Positions 23,911 through 33,079 of a stretch of 64,000 nucleotides of DNA are shown here, in pieces; position 1 is the stretch's first letter, and every line of letters starts with the position of its first letter. The notes beneath the pieces were generated by a model. The model was not told the origin of the DNA, did no database searches, and saw only the letters and a program-made list of their open reading frames with translations. Origin of the DNA: Lentzea sp033794685. Its GTDB lineage: Bacteria > Actinomycetota > Actinomycetes > Mycobacteriales > Pseudonocardiaceae. The DNA is taken from the NCBI GenBank assembly GCA_033794685.1, contig JARAYZ010000002.1. The stretch is one strand, 5' to 3'. Both the position numbers and the translations under genes were made by a program.

Positions 23911-26028
23911 TTACTTGTACCTGGCAGCCGCCGGCGGCAGCGGAGCCACCGGCAGACCCTCGTGGATCACCTTCATCGCGTTGAACCAGGTGGGTGCCGC
24001 GACCTGGCCACCGAACACACCCGACCTGCTACCGCCGCACAGGCGGATCGGGTTCGCGCAGATCACCTCGGGGCGGTTGCCGTCGGCGTAGGTCATGACG
24101 GCGCCCGCGTACTGCGGGGTCGCGGCCAGGAAGGCGACCGACTTGTGCTCTTCGGTGGTGCCCGTCTTGCCGATGGTCGGGCGGTTCCAGCCGCTGCCGC
24201 GAGCCGCGTCGGCCGCCGTGCCGCTGCCGGTGGTGTCGTGGGACATGCCCTGGGCCAGCGAGTTCGCCAGGTCGGAGTTCACGGCCTGCTCACAGGGCAG
24301 TTCCTTGAGCTGCATCGGCTTGCCGTAGCGGTCGACGACCTGTTCCACCGGGCTCGGCGGGCACCAGGTGCCGCCGGAGACGATGGTCGCCGCCACGTTC
24401 GCCAGTTCGAGGACGCTGGTGGCGCCCGGGCCGAGGGTGTAGGAGCCCGCGTTGTTCTGCTTCGTCCAGTCGCCCTGCGACGGGCCGTTCGACTTGTCCT
24501 GCTTCAGGGGCTCGCCCGACCGGTTCGCGCCCTGGAGGGTTTCGCGCATGCCCAGGCGGTACGCCATGTCCACGGTCTGGCTGAGGCCCGCCTTCTCCTG
24601 CAGGATCACGAAGCCCGTGTTCGGGGACTGCGCGAGGGCCTGGGTCAGCGTCATCTTCTCGCCGTAGGTGCCCGCGTTCTCGACCTTCCACGGCGCGCCA
24701 CCGTTGGGGTAGACCCTCGAGTAGTAGACCTTCGGGACGTCCATCGGCTTGTCGATGCCGATGACGTTGCGTTCGAGGGCCGCGGCGGCGGTGAAGATCT
24801 TGTTCACCGAGCCCGGACCGAACGGCAGGACCTCGGCGGGCACGGGGCGGGCGACCTGGCCGAGCTCGGCCTTGTTGCCGTAGTCGCGGGAGGCGACGAG
24901 GGCGCGCACGCGGTGCTTGTCGGTGCCCGGCTGCACGACGGACATGACGTTCGCGATGCCGTTCTGGGTCTTCGGCACCTGCTGCTCGGCCGACTGCTTC
25001 GCGGCCTTGGTGGCCTTCGGGTCCATCGTGGTCTTGATGGTGAGGCCGCCGCGCTGCAGTTCCTTGTTCGTGATGCCGGCGGTGCGCAGGTAGTCGAGCA
25101 GGTAGTCGCAGAAGAAGCCGTAGATCGGGCCGTCACCGGAACCGACGCAGCCCTTGGGCAGGATCTGCAGGTCCTCGACGATGCCCATCGGCTGGGCCTT
25201 GAACTCCTCGGCCTTCTTCTTCGCCTCGGTCTCGTCGGCGCCGAACGCGCCGTTCTCGCGCATCTTGTCGATGACGATGTTGCGGCGCTCCAGCGCCTTC
25301 TCCGGGGAGGCGCCGGGGTTGAGCGAGGAGGGCCGGTTCGCGATCGCGGCGAGCAGCGCGGCCTGCGGGACGGTCAGCTTGTCGGCGGTGGTGTTGAAGT
25401 ACGCCTTCGCCGCCGCGCCGACACCGTAGGTCTGGTTGCCCAGCGGCACGATGTTGAGGTAGCCGGTGAGGATCTCGTCCTTGCTCATCTGCTGCTCGAG
25501 CTGCAACGCGACGCGCGCCTCGCGCATCTTGCGGCCGATGGTCGCCTCGGTGGCCTTCTCCCAGGCTTCCTGCTCGTTGTCGGCGCCGAGCACGAACGCC
25601 ATGTAGTTCTTCACGTACTGCTGGGTGAGCGTCGACGCGCCCTGCGTCGCCCCACCGTCCACACCGGCCTTGGCGGCGGCACGGGCGATGCCCTGCCAGT
25701 CGACGCCCTGGTGCTCGAAGAACCGTTTGTCCTCAATGGCCAGGATCGCACCCTTCATGGTGTCCGCGATGTCCTTGGACTCCAACGGGATGCGGTACTG
25801 GTCGTAGAGGTAGGCGATCGGGTCGCCGTTCATGTCCTGGATGGTGGTGACGAGCGGCAGCTCCCCCTTCGCGAGGTCACCCGACGTCTGGTCGACCGTG
25901 TCGGCCGCGCGGTTGGACGCGAGTCCGAGACCTCCGACGAACGGGAACACCATCGCGGCGAGGAGAACGCCCGCAGTCAGGCACAACCCCAGCAACTTGA
26001 CCAAGCCTGACGCGCGTGCGGCGAACAA
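23911..26028 (-). CDS. class A penicillin-binding protein
   Basis: A 705-residue bifunctional peptidoglycan synthase. Order: short cytosolic tail, one membrane helix (about residues 8-35), GT51 glycosyltransferase domain with catalytic Glu99 in AIEDKRFFEH and the QGASTLTQQ motif, then a transpeptidase domain with Ser407 in GSVNK, SPN at 467 and KTGT at 620-623. TTG 26028 has GGAAGGAG seven bases upstream, better than the TTG at 26049 which lies before that site. It builds the cell wall at the outer face of the membrane. It is monocistronic with its own terminator, and the separate M23 hydrolase gene follows. Confidence 0.93.
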   Translation of the reverse strand: MFAARASGLVKLLGLCLTAGVLLAAMVFPFVGGLGLASNRAADTVDQTSGDLAKGELPLVTTIQDMNGDPIAYLYDQYRIPLESKDIADTMKGAILAIEDKRFFEHQGVDWQGIARAAAKAGVDGGATQGASTLTQQYVKNYMAFVLGADNEQEAWEKATEATIGRKMREARVALQLEQQMSKDEILTGYLNIVPLGNQTYGVGAAAKAYFNTTADKLTVPQAALLAAIANRPSSLNPGASPEKALERRNIVIDKMRENGAFGADETEAKKKAEEFKAQPMGIVEDLQILPKGCVGSGDGPIYGFFCDYLLDYLRTAGITNKELQRGGLTIKTTMDPKATKAAKQSAEQQVPKTQNGIANVMSVVQPGTDKHRVRALVASRDYGNKAELGQVARPVPAEVLPFGPGSVNKIFTAAAALERNVIGIDKPMDVPKVYYSRVYPNGGAPWKVENAGTYGEKMTLTQALAQSPNTGFVILQEKAGLSQTVDMAYRLGMRETLQGANRSGEPLKQDKSNGPSQGDWTKQNNAGSYTLGPGATSVLELANVAATIVSGGTWCPPSPVEQVVDRYGKPMQLKELPCEQAVNSDLANSLAQGMSHDTTGSGTAADAARGSGWNRPTIGKTGTTEEHKSVAFLAATPQYAGAVMTYADGNRPEVICANPIRLCGGSRSGVFGGQVAAPTWFNAMKVIHEGLPVAPLPPAAARYK

Positions 26029-26127
26029 CCCGCAACTCCTTCCGAGCAAATCCCCAGAGACTCTCTACACGTATAAGTCGCGCGGAAGGCCCATTAGGTT
26101 GCGTCCGCTGATCGACTGTTTTCCAAC

Positions 26128-27168
26128 CTACCGGAGCAACCGCAGTCCGATCGTCGGGCTGGCCCTGCGCACCTCGACCCCCGCGTGGTCGGGAAGCAGG
26201 TCGTCGAGGAACCCGTACCGCGACAGCTCCTCGTCCGGCCGCCTGCTCACCGTCCGCCACCAGACCGCGATGTCTCCCCAGCCCGGAGCCGACAGCGAGC
26301 CACCGAAATGTTGCACGGACAGCGCGGCGCAGAGGTTCGCGAACCGCACCCGGTGTTCGAGTGGCCACCCGGCCAGAGTGCCCATCACGAACCCCGCGCC
26401 AAACACGTCACCGGCACCTGTCGCGTCGAGTTGCGCGACGTTCAGGCCCGGCACGTCCACGCACTCGCCGGTGGCGCTGTCGACGGCGACCGCTCCCCCG
26501 CCGCCACGTGTGACGACCACCACGGGCACGTGCTCGGCGAGCCTGCGCGCGGCGGCCTCGGGCGTGTCGGTGCGGGTGTAGCCCTGCGCCTCCACGTGGT
26601 TCGGGAGGAACACGTCATATCCGTCGAGCCGGCGCAGCAGCTCGGGTGACCAGGCCCCGGTGCGGTCCCAGCCGATGTCGGCGAACAGCAGAGCGCCGTT
26701 CTCCTTCGCCGTGCGCACCCACTGCTCGTCCTCCGCCTGGATGTGCACGAAGCACGCTTTGGTCGTCGGCGGCGGCGCGAAGAGGTCGTCCGCGATGACG
26801 GGCGACTTGTGCCCGTGCGTGACCATGCTGCGGTCGCGTTCCATCGCCATGGACACGGTCACGGGCGAGTGCCATCCGTAGAAGCGACGACAGTAAGAGA
26901 GGTCGACGCCCTCCTGGTCCGCGAGCACGTCCCAGCAGAAGTCGCCGTACGCGTCCTCGCCGAACGCCGCCGCGAGCGCGGTCTTCAGTTCGAGCCGGCG
27001 CAGCGCCACCGCGAGGTTCGCGATGCCTCCGGGACACGACCCGAGGCCGTCGGCCCACACCTCGGTCCCCGGCTCCGGTGGGCGGGGCAGGCCGGTGAAG
27101 ATGATGTCGAGGAACACGGTGCCGGTGAGCAGCACGTCGTAGGCGGGTTCGGCGCCGGGGTCAGCCAT
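26128..27168 (-). CDS. PfkB-family carbohydrate kinase
   Basis: A 346-residue ribokinase-fold sugar or nucleoside kinase. The N-terminal GTVFLDIIFTGLPRPPEPGTE and GGIANLAVALRRL are the first PfkB signature (substrate-binding glycines). LDATGAGDVFGAGFVMG is the second, whose Asp is the catalytic base and whose glycines form the anion hole. Substrate cannot be assigned. ATG 27168 is preceded by AAGG. It diverges from the MFS gene with 50 bases between the starts. Confidence 0.88.
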   Translation of the reverse strand: MADPGAEPAYDVLLTGTVFLDIIFTGLPRPPEPGTEVWADGLGSCPGGIANLAVALRRLELKTALAAAFGEDAYGDFCWDVLADQEGVDLSYCRRFYGWHSPVTVSMAMERDRSMVTHGHKSPVIADDLFAPPPTTKACFVHIQAEDEQWVRTAKENGALLFADIGWDRTGAWSPELLRRLDGYDVFLPNHVEAQGYTRTDTPEAAARRLAEHVPVVVVTRGGGGAVAVDSATGECVDVPGLNVAQLDATGAGDVFGAGFVMGTLAGWPLEHRVRFANLCAALSVQHFGGSLSAPGWGDIAVWWRTVSRRPDEELSRYGFLDDLLPDHAGVEVRRASPTIGLRLLR

Positions 27169-27218
27169 GGGTAGACCTTGCCACCCGCGGCCGGTGATCA
27201 TGCGTTAGAAACGTCCGC

Positions 27219-28397
27219 ATGGCGGTGCCGCTCAGGAAAAACGTCCAGTTCCAGCTCCTCTGGCTGGGCAGCGCGGTCTCCCAGCTCGGCACCCAGCTCA
27301 CGACGGTCGCGGTCCCCCTGCTGATCCTCGCGGTCACCGGCTCGCTCTTCTGGGCGGGCGTGATCGCGGGCGTGCGGGCGGCGGCGCTGATCCTGACCCA
27401 GATGCCGGCGGGTGTGTGGGTGGACCGCTGGGACCGCGGCAGGGTCCTGGTCTGGAGTCAGACCACCCAGGCCGTGGCGGTCGCGGTGATGGCGGTCAAC
27501 GTCGTCACCGGCCTCGACTCCATCCCCCTGTTCCTGGTGCTGGCGGCGGTGGACGGCGTCTGCACCGCGTTCACCGGCCCGGCCAGGGCCACCGCGATCA
27601 AGGAGGTCGTGCCCGCCGGCCAGCTCAAGGCCGCGTTCGCGCAGGAGGAGGCACGCACCCACGTGGCGTACCTGGCCGGGCCGTCCCTCGGCGCGCTGCT
27701 CTTCGGCCTGGGCCGCTCGGTCCCGTTCGTCGGCGACGCCCTGTCGTTCCTCATCGCGGCCGTGTGCGCCTGGTTCGCCAAGATCCCGCCACGCACCGAG
27801 CAGCGCGCACGTCAGCGCATGCTCCAGGACCTGCGCGAGCCGTGGACCTGGCTGTGGCACCAGCGCGGGCTGCGCAACATCATCGCGATCTTCCTGACCC
27901 TGAACCTGCTCGGCGCGGCCTCGATGCTCCCGATCATGTGGCTGGTCAAGGAGCGCGGCGGTTCCGACTGGCTCGTGGGCCTGGTGCTCACGGGCATCGG
28001 CGTGGGCGGTGTCCTGGGCGCCCTGCTGTCGCCCAAGGTCACCATGACGCCGGGCCGCCTGGTAGTCGCGGTGCTCACCCTGTTCGGCGCGAGCATGATG
28101 GCGATGGCACTCCCGTTCGGCGCGTGGTGGCCGTTCGTGCCTCTCATGCTCACCGCGATCGGCACGCCGTTGCTCAACGTCTCCGTGGGCGCCGTCTTCA
28201 CCGCGTTGGTGCCCGACGAGCTGATGGGGCGCATGGACGCCTTGCTGAACTTCGCCAGCCGTGGGCTCACTCCCGTTGCCCCGGTGGTCGGGGCGCTGCT
28301 GGCGGACCTCGCCGGCGGCGCGGTCGCGTTGCTGACTTTCGGGGCGTTGGTGCTGGTCACGGCGATGATCGCGGGGTTCAGCGACCTGCGGACGTGA
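27219..28397 (+). CDS. MFS exporter (EntS/DHA3-like)
   Basis: A 392-residue major-facilitator protein with about 11-12 hydrophobic segments. The start FQLLWLGSAVSQLGTQLTTVAVPLL and the A-motif variant PAGVWVDRWDRGRVL after TM2 are typical of the EntS/DHA3 drug and siderophore exporters. It probably exports a small molecule by proton antiport. Next to a divergent sugar kinase and followed 64 bases later by an alpha/beta hydrolase; no clear pathway link. Confidence 0.87.
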   Translation: MAVPLRKNVQFQLLWLGSAVSQLGTQLTTVAVPLLILAVTGSLFWAGVIAGVRAAALILTQMPAGVWVDRWDRGRVLVWSQTTQAVAVAVMAVNVVTGLDSIPLFLVLAAVDGVCTAFTGPARATAIKEVVPAGQLKAAFAQEEARTHVAYLAGPSLGALLFGLGRSVPFVGDALSFLIAAVCAWFAKIPPRTEQRARQRMLQDLREPWTWLWHQRGLRNIIAIFLTLNLLGAASMLPIMWLVKERGGSDWLVGLVLTGIGVGGVLGALLSPKVTMTPGRLVVAVLTLFGASMMAMALPFGAWWPFVPLMLTAIGTPLLNVSVGAVFTALVPDELMGRMDALLNFASRGLTPVAPVVGALLADLAGGAVALLTFGALVLVTAMIAGFSDLRT

Positions 28398-28461
28398 GAG
28401 TCTTCCGGCCAGCGGAAGCCCGGGCTTTGCGGCGGCACCGGGTGGAGCGTCCACTGAGGAC

Positions 28462-29145
28462 ATGTCCGAACGCCCCGCTCTGCTGCTGGTGCACGGCGCC
28501 TGGCACGGCTCCTGGTGCTGGGAACCGCTGCGCACCCTCCTCGATTCCAACGGCTGGAGGGTCGGCACCGTCGACCTGCCCAGCGTGGCGCCGGCAGGCG
28601 CGCCCAGGCACGGCATGCACGACGACGCCGAAGCGATCAGGGACGCGATCGACGGTCCGACGGTGATCGTCGCGCACTCCTACGGTGGCATCCCGGCGAC
28701 GCAGGCGGCCACACCCGACGTCCAGCACCTCGTCTACGTGGCCGCGTTCCTGCCGGACGTCGGCGACTCGCTCCTCGGCATGGTCGGCGGCACGCCCCCG
28801 CCGTGGTGGCGCGCGGAAGAAGACGTCGTCCACGCGCTGACGCCGGAGACCGTCTTCTTCAACGACGTCGAGGACCCGCCGACCGGCGAACTCCTGCCGC
28901 AGAGCAGGAAGGCCTTCACCGACCAGGTCACGGACGCGGCCTGGCACCGCACACCCAGCACCTACGTCATCTGCGAGAAGGACAACGCGATCCCGCCACC
29001 GGCCCAGGAGGCCATGGCGGGAAGAGCGACCACCGCGGAACGTCTCGATGCAGGACACTCCCCGTTCCTGTCCTGCCCGCGAGAACTCGCCGCGATCATC
29101 GAGCGCGTCAGCCTTCCTCGGCGATCATCTCCCGCATCCGGGTGA
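28462..29145 (+). CDS. alpha/beta hydrolase
   Basis: A 227-residue alpha/beta-hydrolase of the hydroxynitrile-lyase/MenH-like small esterase group: oxyanion segment LVHGAWHGSWCW, nucleophile Ser in VAHSYGGIPA, acid in ICEKDNAIPP, and His in LDAGHSPFLSCP. Specificity unknown. GAGG lies just before ATG 28462. Its 3' end overlaps the convergent sigma-factor gene by 38 bases. Confidence 0.85.
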   Translation: MSERPALLLVHGAWHGSWCWEPLRTLLDSNGWRVGTVDLPSVAPAGAPRHGMHDDAEAIRDAIDGPTVIVAHSYGGIPATQAATPDVQHLVYVAAFLPDVGDSLLGMVGGTPPPWWRAEEDVVHALTPETVFFNDVEDPPTGELLPQSRKAFTDQVTDAAWHRTPSTYVICEKDNAIPPPAQEAMAGRATTAERLDAGHSPFLSCPRELAAIIERVSLPRRSSPASG

Positions 29146-29794
29146 GCGCCCGGTGCTGTGCCACCCGCACAGCACCGGGGGTCGAGGCGACCGCCAGCGC
29201 GACCTCCTCGGCGGACAGGCCCACGGCCACCCGCAGCACGAGGATCTCGCGCTGGCGGGCCGGGAGCTTGTGCAGCAGGCGCGTGACCTGGGCCATCATC
29301 TCGCCGTTGACCGCGTGCTGTTCCGGGCCGGTCTCCAGCGAGGGGCAGTCCGGCAGCTCCGGCACGACCTCGGCGCGGTTGCGGACGGCGCGGCGGCGCG
29401 CGTCGGCGACCTTGTGCGCGGCGATGCCGTACACGAACGCGAGGAACGAGCCGGGTTCGTAGCGGTACTTCGACAACGCGCCGAGCACCGCCACGCACAC
29501 CTCCTGCGCGATGTCCTCCGCTGAGACCAGCGTGCGCTCCCTGCCGCCGACACGGGCGCGGCAGTAGCGCACGATCAGCGGCTGGATGCGGCCGAGCAGG
29601 TGCTCGACCGCCCGTCTGTCTCCGGCAAGAGCGGCATCGACGAGGTCGGCGAACTCGGCTTCGGCGAGCCACTGGTTGGAGACCGGCGCTTGGCGCACCC
29701 GACGGCGCATGGGCACCGTTGGCGAATTCCAAGCCTCCTCGGCACTGAGGACGCCGACACCGCCACCGGTCCGCACGGCTGTGGGCATAACCAT
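29108..29794 (-). CDS. ECF sigma factor, SigD/ShbA-like
   Basis: A 228-residue sigma-70-family factor. After a roughly 40-residue variable N-terminus come region 2 (RRAVEHLLGRIQPLIVRYCRARVG, SAEDIAQEVCVAVLGAL, FLAFVYGIAAHKVADARRR) and region 4 (LPARQREILVLRVAVGLSAEEVALAVASTPGAVRVAQHRALTRMR). This pattern matches the SigD/ShbA group; in Streptomyces griseus, ShbA drives the housekeeping hrdB gene. GGAGGAGG eight bases before ATG 29794 fixes the start. No anti-sigma gene is adjacent. It lies upstream of, but 147 bases from, the cfa gene on the same strand, whose transcription runs toward the sigma gene. Confidence 0.85.
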   Translation of the reverse strand: MVMPTAVRTGGGVGVLSAEEAWNSPTVPMRRRVRQAPVSNQWLAEAEFADLVDAALAGDRRAVEHLLGRIQPLIVRYCRARVGGRERTLVSAEDIAQEVCVAVLGALSKYRYEPGSFLAFVYGIAAHKVADARRRAVRNRAEVVPELPDCPSLETGPEQHAVNGEMMAQVTRLLHKLPARQREILVLRVAVGLSAEEVALAVASTPGAVRVAQHRALTRMREMIAEEG

Positions 29795-29940
29795 CCCGGC
29801 GACCTCCTCCACTACAGCGACACTGGGGGCTTCACTGAAGAAGAGACCGCAGCGAGCCGATTGATACCGCCTGCTTCAAAGAGGACCACGAAGTCCAGTC
29901 GGGTGGGGTGAGCAGCACCCTTTTGGGGTAGAACGTGGTC

Positions 29941-31167
29941 CTAACGGCCCAGTCTTTCGGCCATGCCGAATTGCTGCACTCCGAGGTATCCGACCCGGAA
30001 ACCTGCCTCCGAGTAGGCCAGGTAGAACTCCCACATCCGGCGGAACGTGTCGTCGAAGCCCAGGTCCCGCACCTCGTCCCAACGGGTGAGGAACGTTTCG
30101 CGCCAGCGGCGGAGGGTCTCGGCGTAGTCGTCGCCGAACGACCGGGTCTCGGCGATCCGCAGCCGGGTGTGGTCGCGCACCGACTCCTCGATCGACCGCA
30201 CGGACGGGATGAGCCCGCCGGGGAAGATGTACTTGTGGATCCAGGTGTAGCTGGCCTTGCTCGCGATCATGCGGTCGTGCGGCATGGTGATCGCCTGCAG
30301 ACCGACGCGGCCTCCCGGAGCCAGCACGCGGTCGAGCATCGAGAAGTACTCGGGCCAGTATTCGGCACCGACTGCCTCGATCATCTCGACGCTGACGACG
30401 GCGTCGTACTGACCGTGCTCCTCTCGGTAGTCACGCAGCTCGACCGTCACCCGATCGTGGAGACCCGCGTCCCTCACCCGGTCCAGCGCCAGCTTGCGCT
30501 GTTCGGCGGAGATGGTCAGCGACGTGACCGTGGCACCCCGCTGCGCCGCCCGGATGGCGAGCGCGCCCCAGCCCGTGCCGATCTCCAGCACGCGGGAGCC
30601 GGACCGGACGCCGGCGTAGTCGAGCACACCGTCGATCTTGCGCAACTGGGCCGTGCGCAGGTCGGTCTCGCCCCGGTCGAACAACGCCGACGAGTACGTC
30701 ATCGTCTCGTCGAGGAACAGCGCGAACAGCTCGTTCGACAGGTCGTAGTGCCGGTGGATGTTCTGCCGCGAGCCCGCGACGTCGTTGACCTCGGTCTGCC
30801 GCCGCTCGGCCCACCGCCGCATCCGCTGCAGGCCGGGCGGGATCAGGGTCGAGAGCTTGGCCGCGAACACCGCGAGCACGTCCGCGAGCTCGTCGGACAC
30901 CCAGTCGCCCACCATGTAGGCCTCGCCGAAGCCGATCTTGGCGTCGGCGCCGAGGCGGTGGAAGAACTCGTCGGGACGGGCGAGCCGCATCACCGGGCCA
31001 CCCGCTCCCCACGTCCTGCCGTCGGGGAACTGCACGGTCACCGGCAACGTGCGCACGGCGTTTCGGAACAGCGACTCGGCGATGCGGGCGCGCATCGGCG
31101 AACGCGGTGCCTTGAAGAGCCCTGGCCAGATGCCCTGACCGGGACGGGGCAAGGACAACGTGCTCAT
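29941..31167 (-). CDS. cfa: cyclopropane-fatty-acyl-phospholipid synthase family methyltransferase
   Basis: A 408-residue SAM-dependent methyltransferase acting on unsaturated acyl chains of membrane phospholipids. The N-terminal lipid-recognition part precedes HYDLSNELFALFLDETMTYSSALF, a Cfa hallmark, and the SAM site VLEIGTGWGALAIRAAQRG. The end FRVGYLGVQQFGMAERLGR is also typical. It could make cyclopropane, 10-methyl or related acyl groups. ATG 31167 overlaps the DUF1365 gene stop as ATGA, with AGGAG seven bases upstream. It is last of a four-gene coupled operon. Confidence 0.92.
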   Translation of the reverse strand: MSTLSLPRPGQGIWPGLFKAPRSPMRARIAESLFRNAVRTLPVTVQFPDGRTWGAGGPVMRLARPDEFFHRLGADAKIGFGEAYMVGDWVSDELADVLAVFAAKLSTLIPPGLQRMRRWAERRQTEVNDVAGSRQNIHRHYDLSNELFALFLDETMTYSSALFDRGETDLRTAQLRKIDGVLDYAGVRSGSRVLEIGTGWGALAIRAAQRGATVTSLTISAEQRKLALDRVRDAGLHDRVTVELRDYREEHGQYDAVVSVEMIEAVGAEYWPEYFSMLDRVLAPGGRVGLQAITMPHDRMIASKASYTWIHKYIFPGGLIPSVRSIEESVRDHTRLRIAETRSFGDDYAETLRRWRETFLTRWDEVRDLGFDDTFRRMWEFYLAYSEAGFRVGYLGVQQFGMAERLGR

Positions 31168-31844
31168 CCATCACTCCTGGGGATGATCGGGACGCGCCTG
31201 AGGTAGAGCGCGATTCCGTGGCGGCGGATCAACGCGGACACGCGCTGGGGCATCAGCGGACGGCGTAGCAGCATGCGCAGTCCCGAACTGCGCTCGCCCT
31301 TCATCGTCGCGCTGAAGGTCGTCTTCCCGTTCTGCCGCAACGCGATGGTCACGGACAGTTGGGCTCCTGGCTTCGGCAGCTTCATCACGTAGTGGCCGTC
31401 GACTTCCAGGAACGGGGAGACGTAGAACTCCTTGTCCACCGACGCACGGCCCTTGTCGTCGGTGCGCAGCAGATAGCAGTGCCGTCCGCCGTAGGTGTTG
31501 TGCACTTCCGCGACGACGCACACGAGCTCTCCGGCAGCGTCGTGGCACCAGTACACGGACAGCGGGTTGAAGACGTAACCGAGCACGCGCGCGTTGGCGA
31601 GCATCAGGACCTGCCCGCCGCCGAGGTCGATCCCGTGCCCGGCCAGCCACTCGTCCAGGTTCTCGCGGATGGTCTTGTCCGGCGACCCGAGGTGGTCGCG
31701 GGCCTCGAACCTCGCGAACGGCCGCGCCCACAGGGGAAGGCGCGGCAGTCCGTCGAGGTCGACCAGCCACATGTAGGCGCGGTGGCTGAACGACCGGTCG
31801 AGCAACTCGCGGCGCTGGTGGGTGATGAGGACGTCGTAGATCAC
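31164..31844 (-). CDS. DUF1365-family protein
   Basis: A 226-residue DUF1365 protein: N-terminal VIYDVLITHQR, then FSHRAYMWLVDLDGLP, a NPLSVYWCHDAAGELVCVVAEVHNTYGGRHCYLL core and EFYVSPF, all hallmark segments. The biochemical role is unknown, but DUF1365 genes are repeatedly found between an FAD amine-oxidase-like gene and a cfa-like gene, as here. GTG 31844 overlaps the upstream stop (GTGA); GTG 31847 is the neighbouring alternative. Confidence 0.85.
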   Translation of the reverse strand: MIYDVLITHQRRELLDRSFSHRAYMWLVDLDGLPRLPLWARPFARFEARDHLGSPDKTIRENLDEWLAGHGIDLGGGQVLMLANARVLGYVFNPLSVYWCHDAAGELVCVVAEVHNTYGGRHCYLLRTDDKGRASVDKEFYVSPFLEVDGHYVMKLPKPGAQLSVTIALRQNGKTTFSATMKGERSSGLRMLLRRPLMPQRVSALIRRHGIALYLRRVPIIPRSDG

Positions 31845-33079
31845 CACGCAACCCCGAAGTGCTGGGCCGCACGCACGCCGGAGGCGCAGCCGTCCTCGTG
31901 GAAGCCCCAGCCGTGGTACGCGCCGGCGTAGGCCGTCGTGCCGGTGTTGATCTGGGTCAGACGTCGTTGCGCGGCAACGGACTCCGGCGTGTAGATCGGG
32001 TGCTCGTAGACCATCTTCGCCAGTACCCGGTCCGGGTTCACGTCGTGCGGGTTGAGCGTGACGACGAAGTCGCGGGGTTCGTCGAGCCGCATCAGCCGGT
32101 TCATGTGGTAGCTGACGAGCACCTGGTCGTTCGCTTCCCGGCAGGCGCGCTTGTAGAGGTTCCACGACGCCCGCGCGCCGGCAGCCCGCGGCAGGATCGA
32201 GGCGTCGGTGTGCAGCCACGTCTCGTTGCGGGAGTACCGGAAGGCGCCGAGCACCTCCTTCTCCTCGCGCGTCGGGTCGGCCAGCAGGCCCAGCGCCTGG
32301 TCCGGGTGCGTGGCGATGACGACGTGGTCCGCGGTGTGCAGCACGTTGTTCTCGTCGCGGACCTCCACGCCCGCGGCGGTGCGCGTCACGGCCCGCACGG
32401 GCGTGCCGACGTGCACGGCCTTGAGACCCTTCACGGCGCGTTCGACGTAGGTGCGCGAGCCGCCGACCACGGTCTTCCACTGCGGGGTGCCGCCGATGGC
32501 GAGCATCCCGTGGTTCGCGAGGAACTCGAACAGGTACCAGGCCGGGTACTTCATGCTCAGCGCGGCACCGGACGACCACACCGCGCTGACCAGCGGGATG
32601 ATGAAGTGGTCGACGAAGTAGCGGCTGTACCCGCCGATCGCGAGGAACGCGCCGAGCGTGACGTCGTGCGCCTCCTCGTGGGCGAGGACGCGCTGGGCGT
32701 GCTTGTAGAACCGGGTGACCTCGGCGAGCATCCGCAGGTACCGGCCGTTGGCCGCGTTCTTCGGCTGTGCGAACAGGCCGGGCAGCTTCCGGGCCCCGGC
32801 GTACTCGAGACCGCAGCCGTCGCAGCGCACGCTCATCGACATCTCGGAGTCCTGAGTGGACACGCCGAGCTCGCGGAACAGCCTGATCAGGTTCGGGTAG
32901 GTCCGTTCGTTGTGGACGATGAACCCGGAGTCGACGGCCGTGCCGCCGATGTCGTGCGTGTGCGCGTGGCCACCGAGCCGGTCGTCGGCCTCGAACAGCG
33001 TCACGTCGTGCTTGCGCTGCAACACGTAAGCGGCCGTGAGCCCGGCAACCCCTGCTCCGATGACGGCGACCTCAGCCAC
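31841..33079 (-). CDS. FAD-dependent amine-oxidase-like oxidoreductase
   Basis: A 412-residue flavoprotein with an N-terminal Rossmann fold (VAVIGAGVAGLTAAYVLQ), the ribose-binding Glu at the end of strand 2 (LFEADDRLGGHAHT), and a C-terminal PGTTAYAG-like segment (INTGTTAYAGAYHGWGFHEDG). This is the amine-oxidase/desaturase-like flavoprotein that accompanies DUF1365 and Cfa. In Rhodobacter a relative takes part in furan fatty acid synthesis. An acyl-chain desaturating or oxidising role is inference from that neighbourhood. GTG 33079 overlaps the upstream hydrolase gene by 8 bases. Confidence 0.85.
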   Translation of the reverse strand: MAEVAVIGAGVAGLTAAYVLQRKHDVTLFEADDRLGGHAHTHDIGGTAVDSGFIVHNERTYPNLIRLFRELGVSTQDSEMSMSVRCDGCGLEYAGARKLPGLFAQPKNAANGRYLRMLAEVTRFYKHAQRVLAHEEAHDVTLGAFLAIGGYSRYFVDHFIIPLVSAVWSSGAALSMKYPAWYLFEFLANHGMLAIGGTPQWKTVVGGSRTYVERAVKGLKAVHVGTPVRAVTRTAAGVEVRDENNVLHTADHVVIATHPDQALGLLADPTREEKEVLGAFRYSRNETWLHTDASILPRAAGARASWNLYKRACREANDQVLVSYHMNRLMRLDEPRDFVVTLNPHDVNPDRVLAKMVYEHPIYTPESVAAQRRLTQINTGTTAYAGAYHGWGFHEDGCASGVRAAQHFGVAW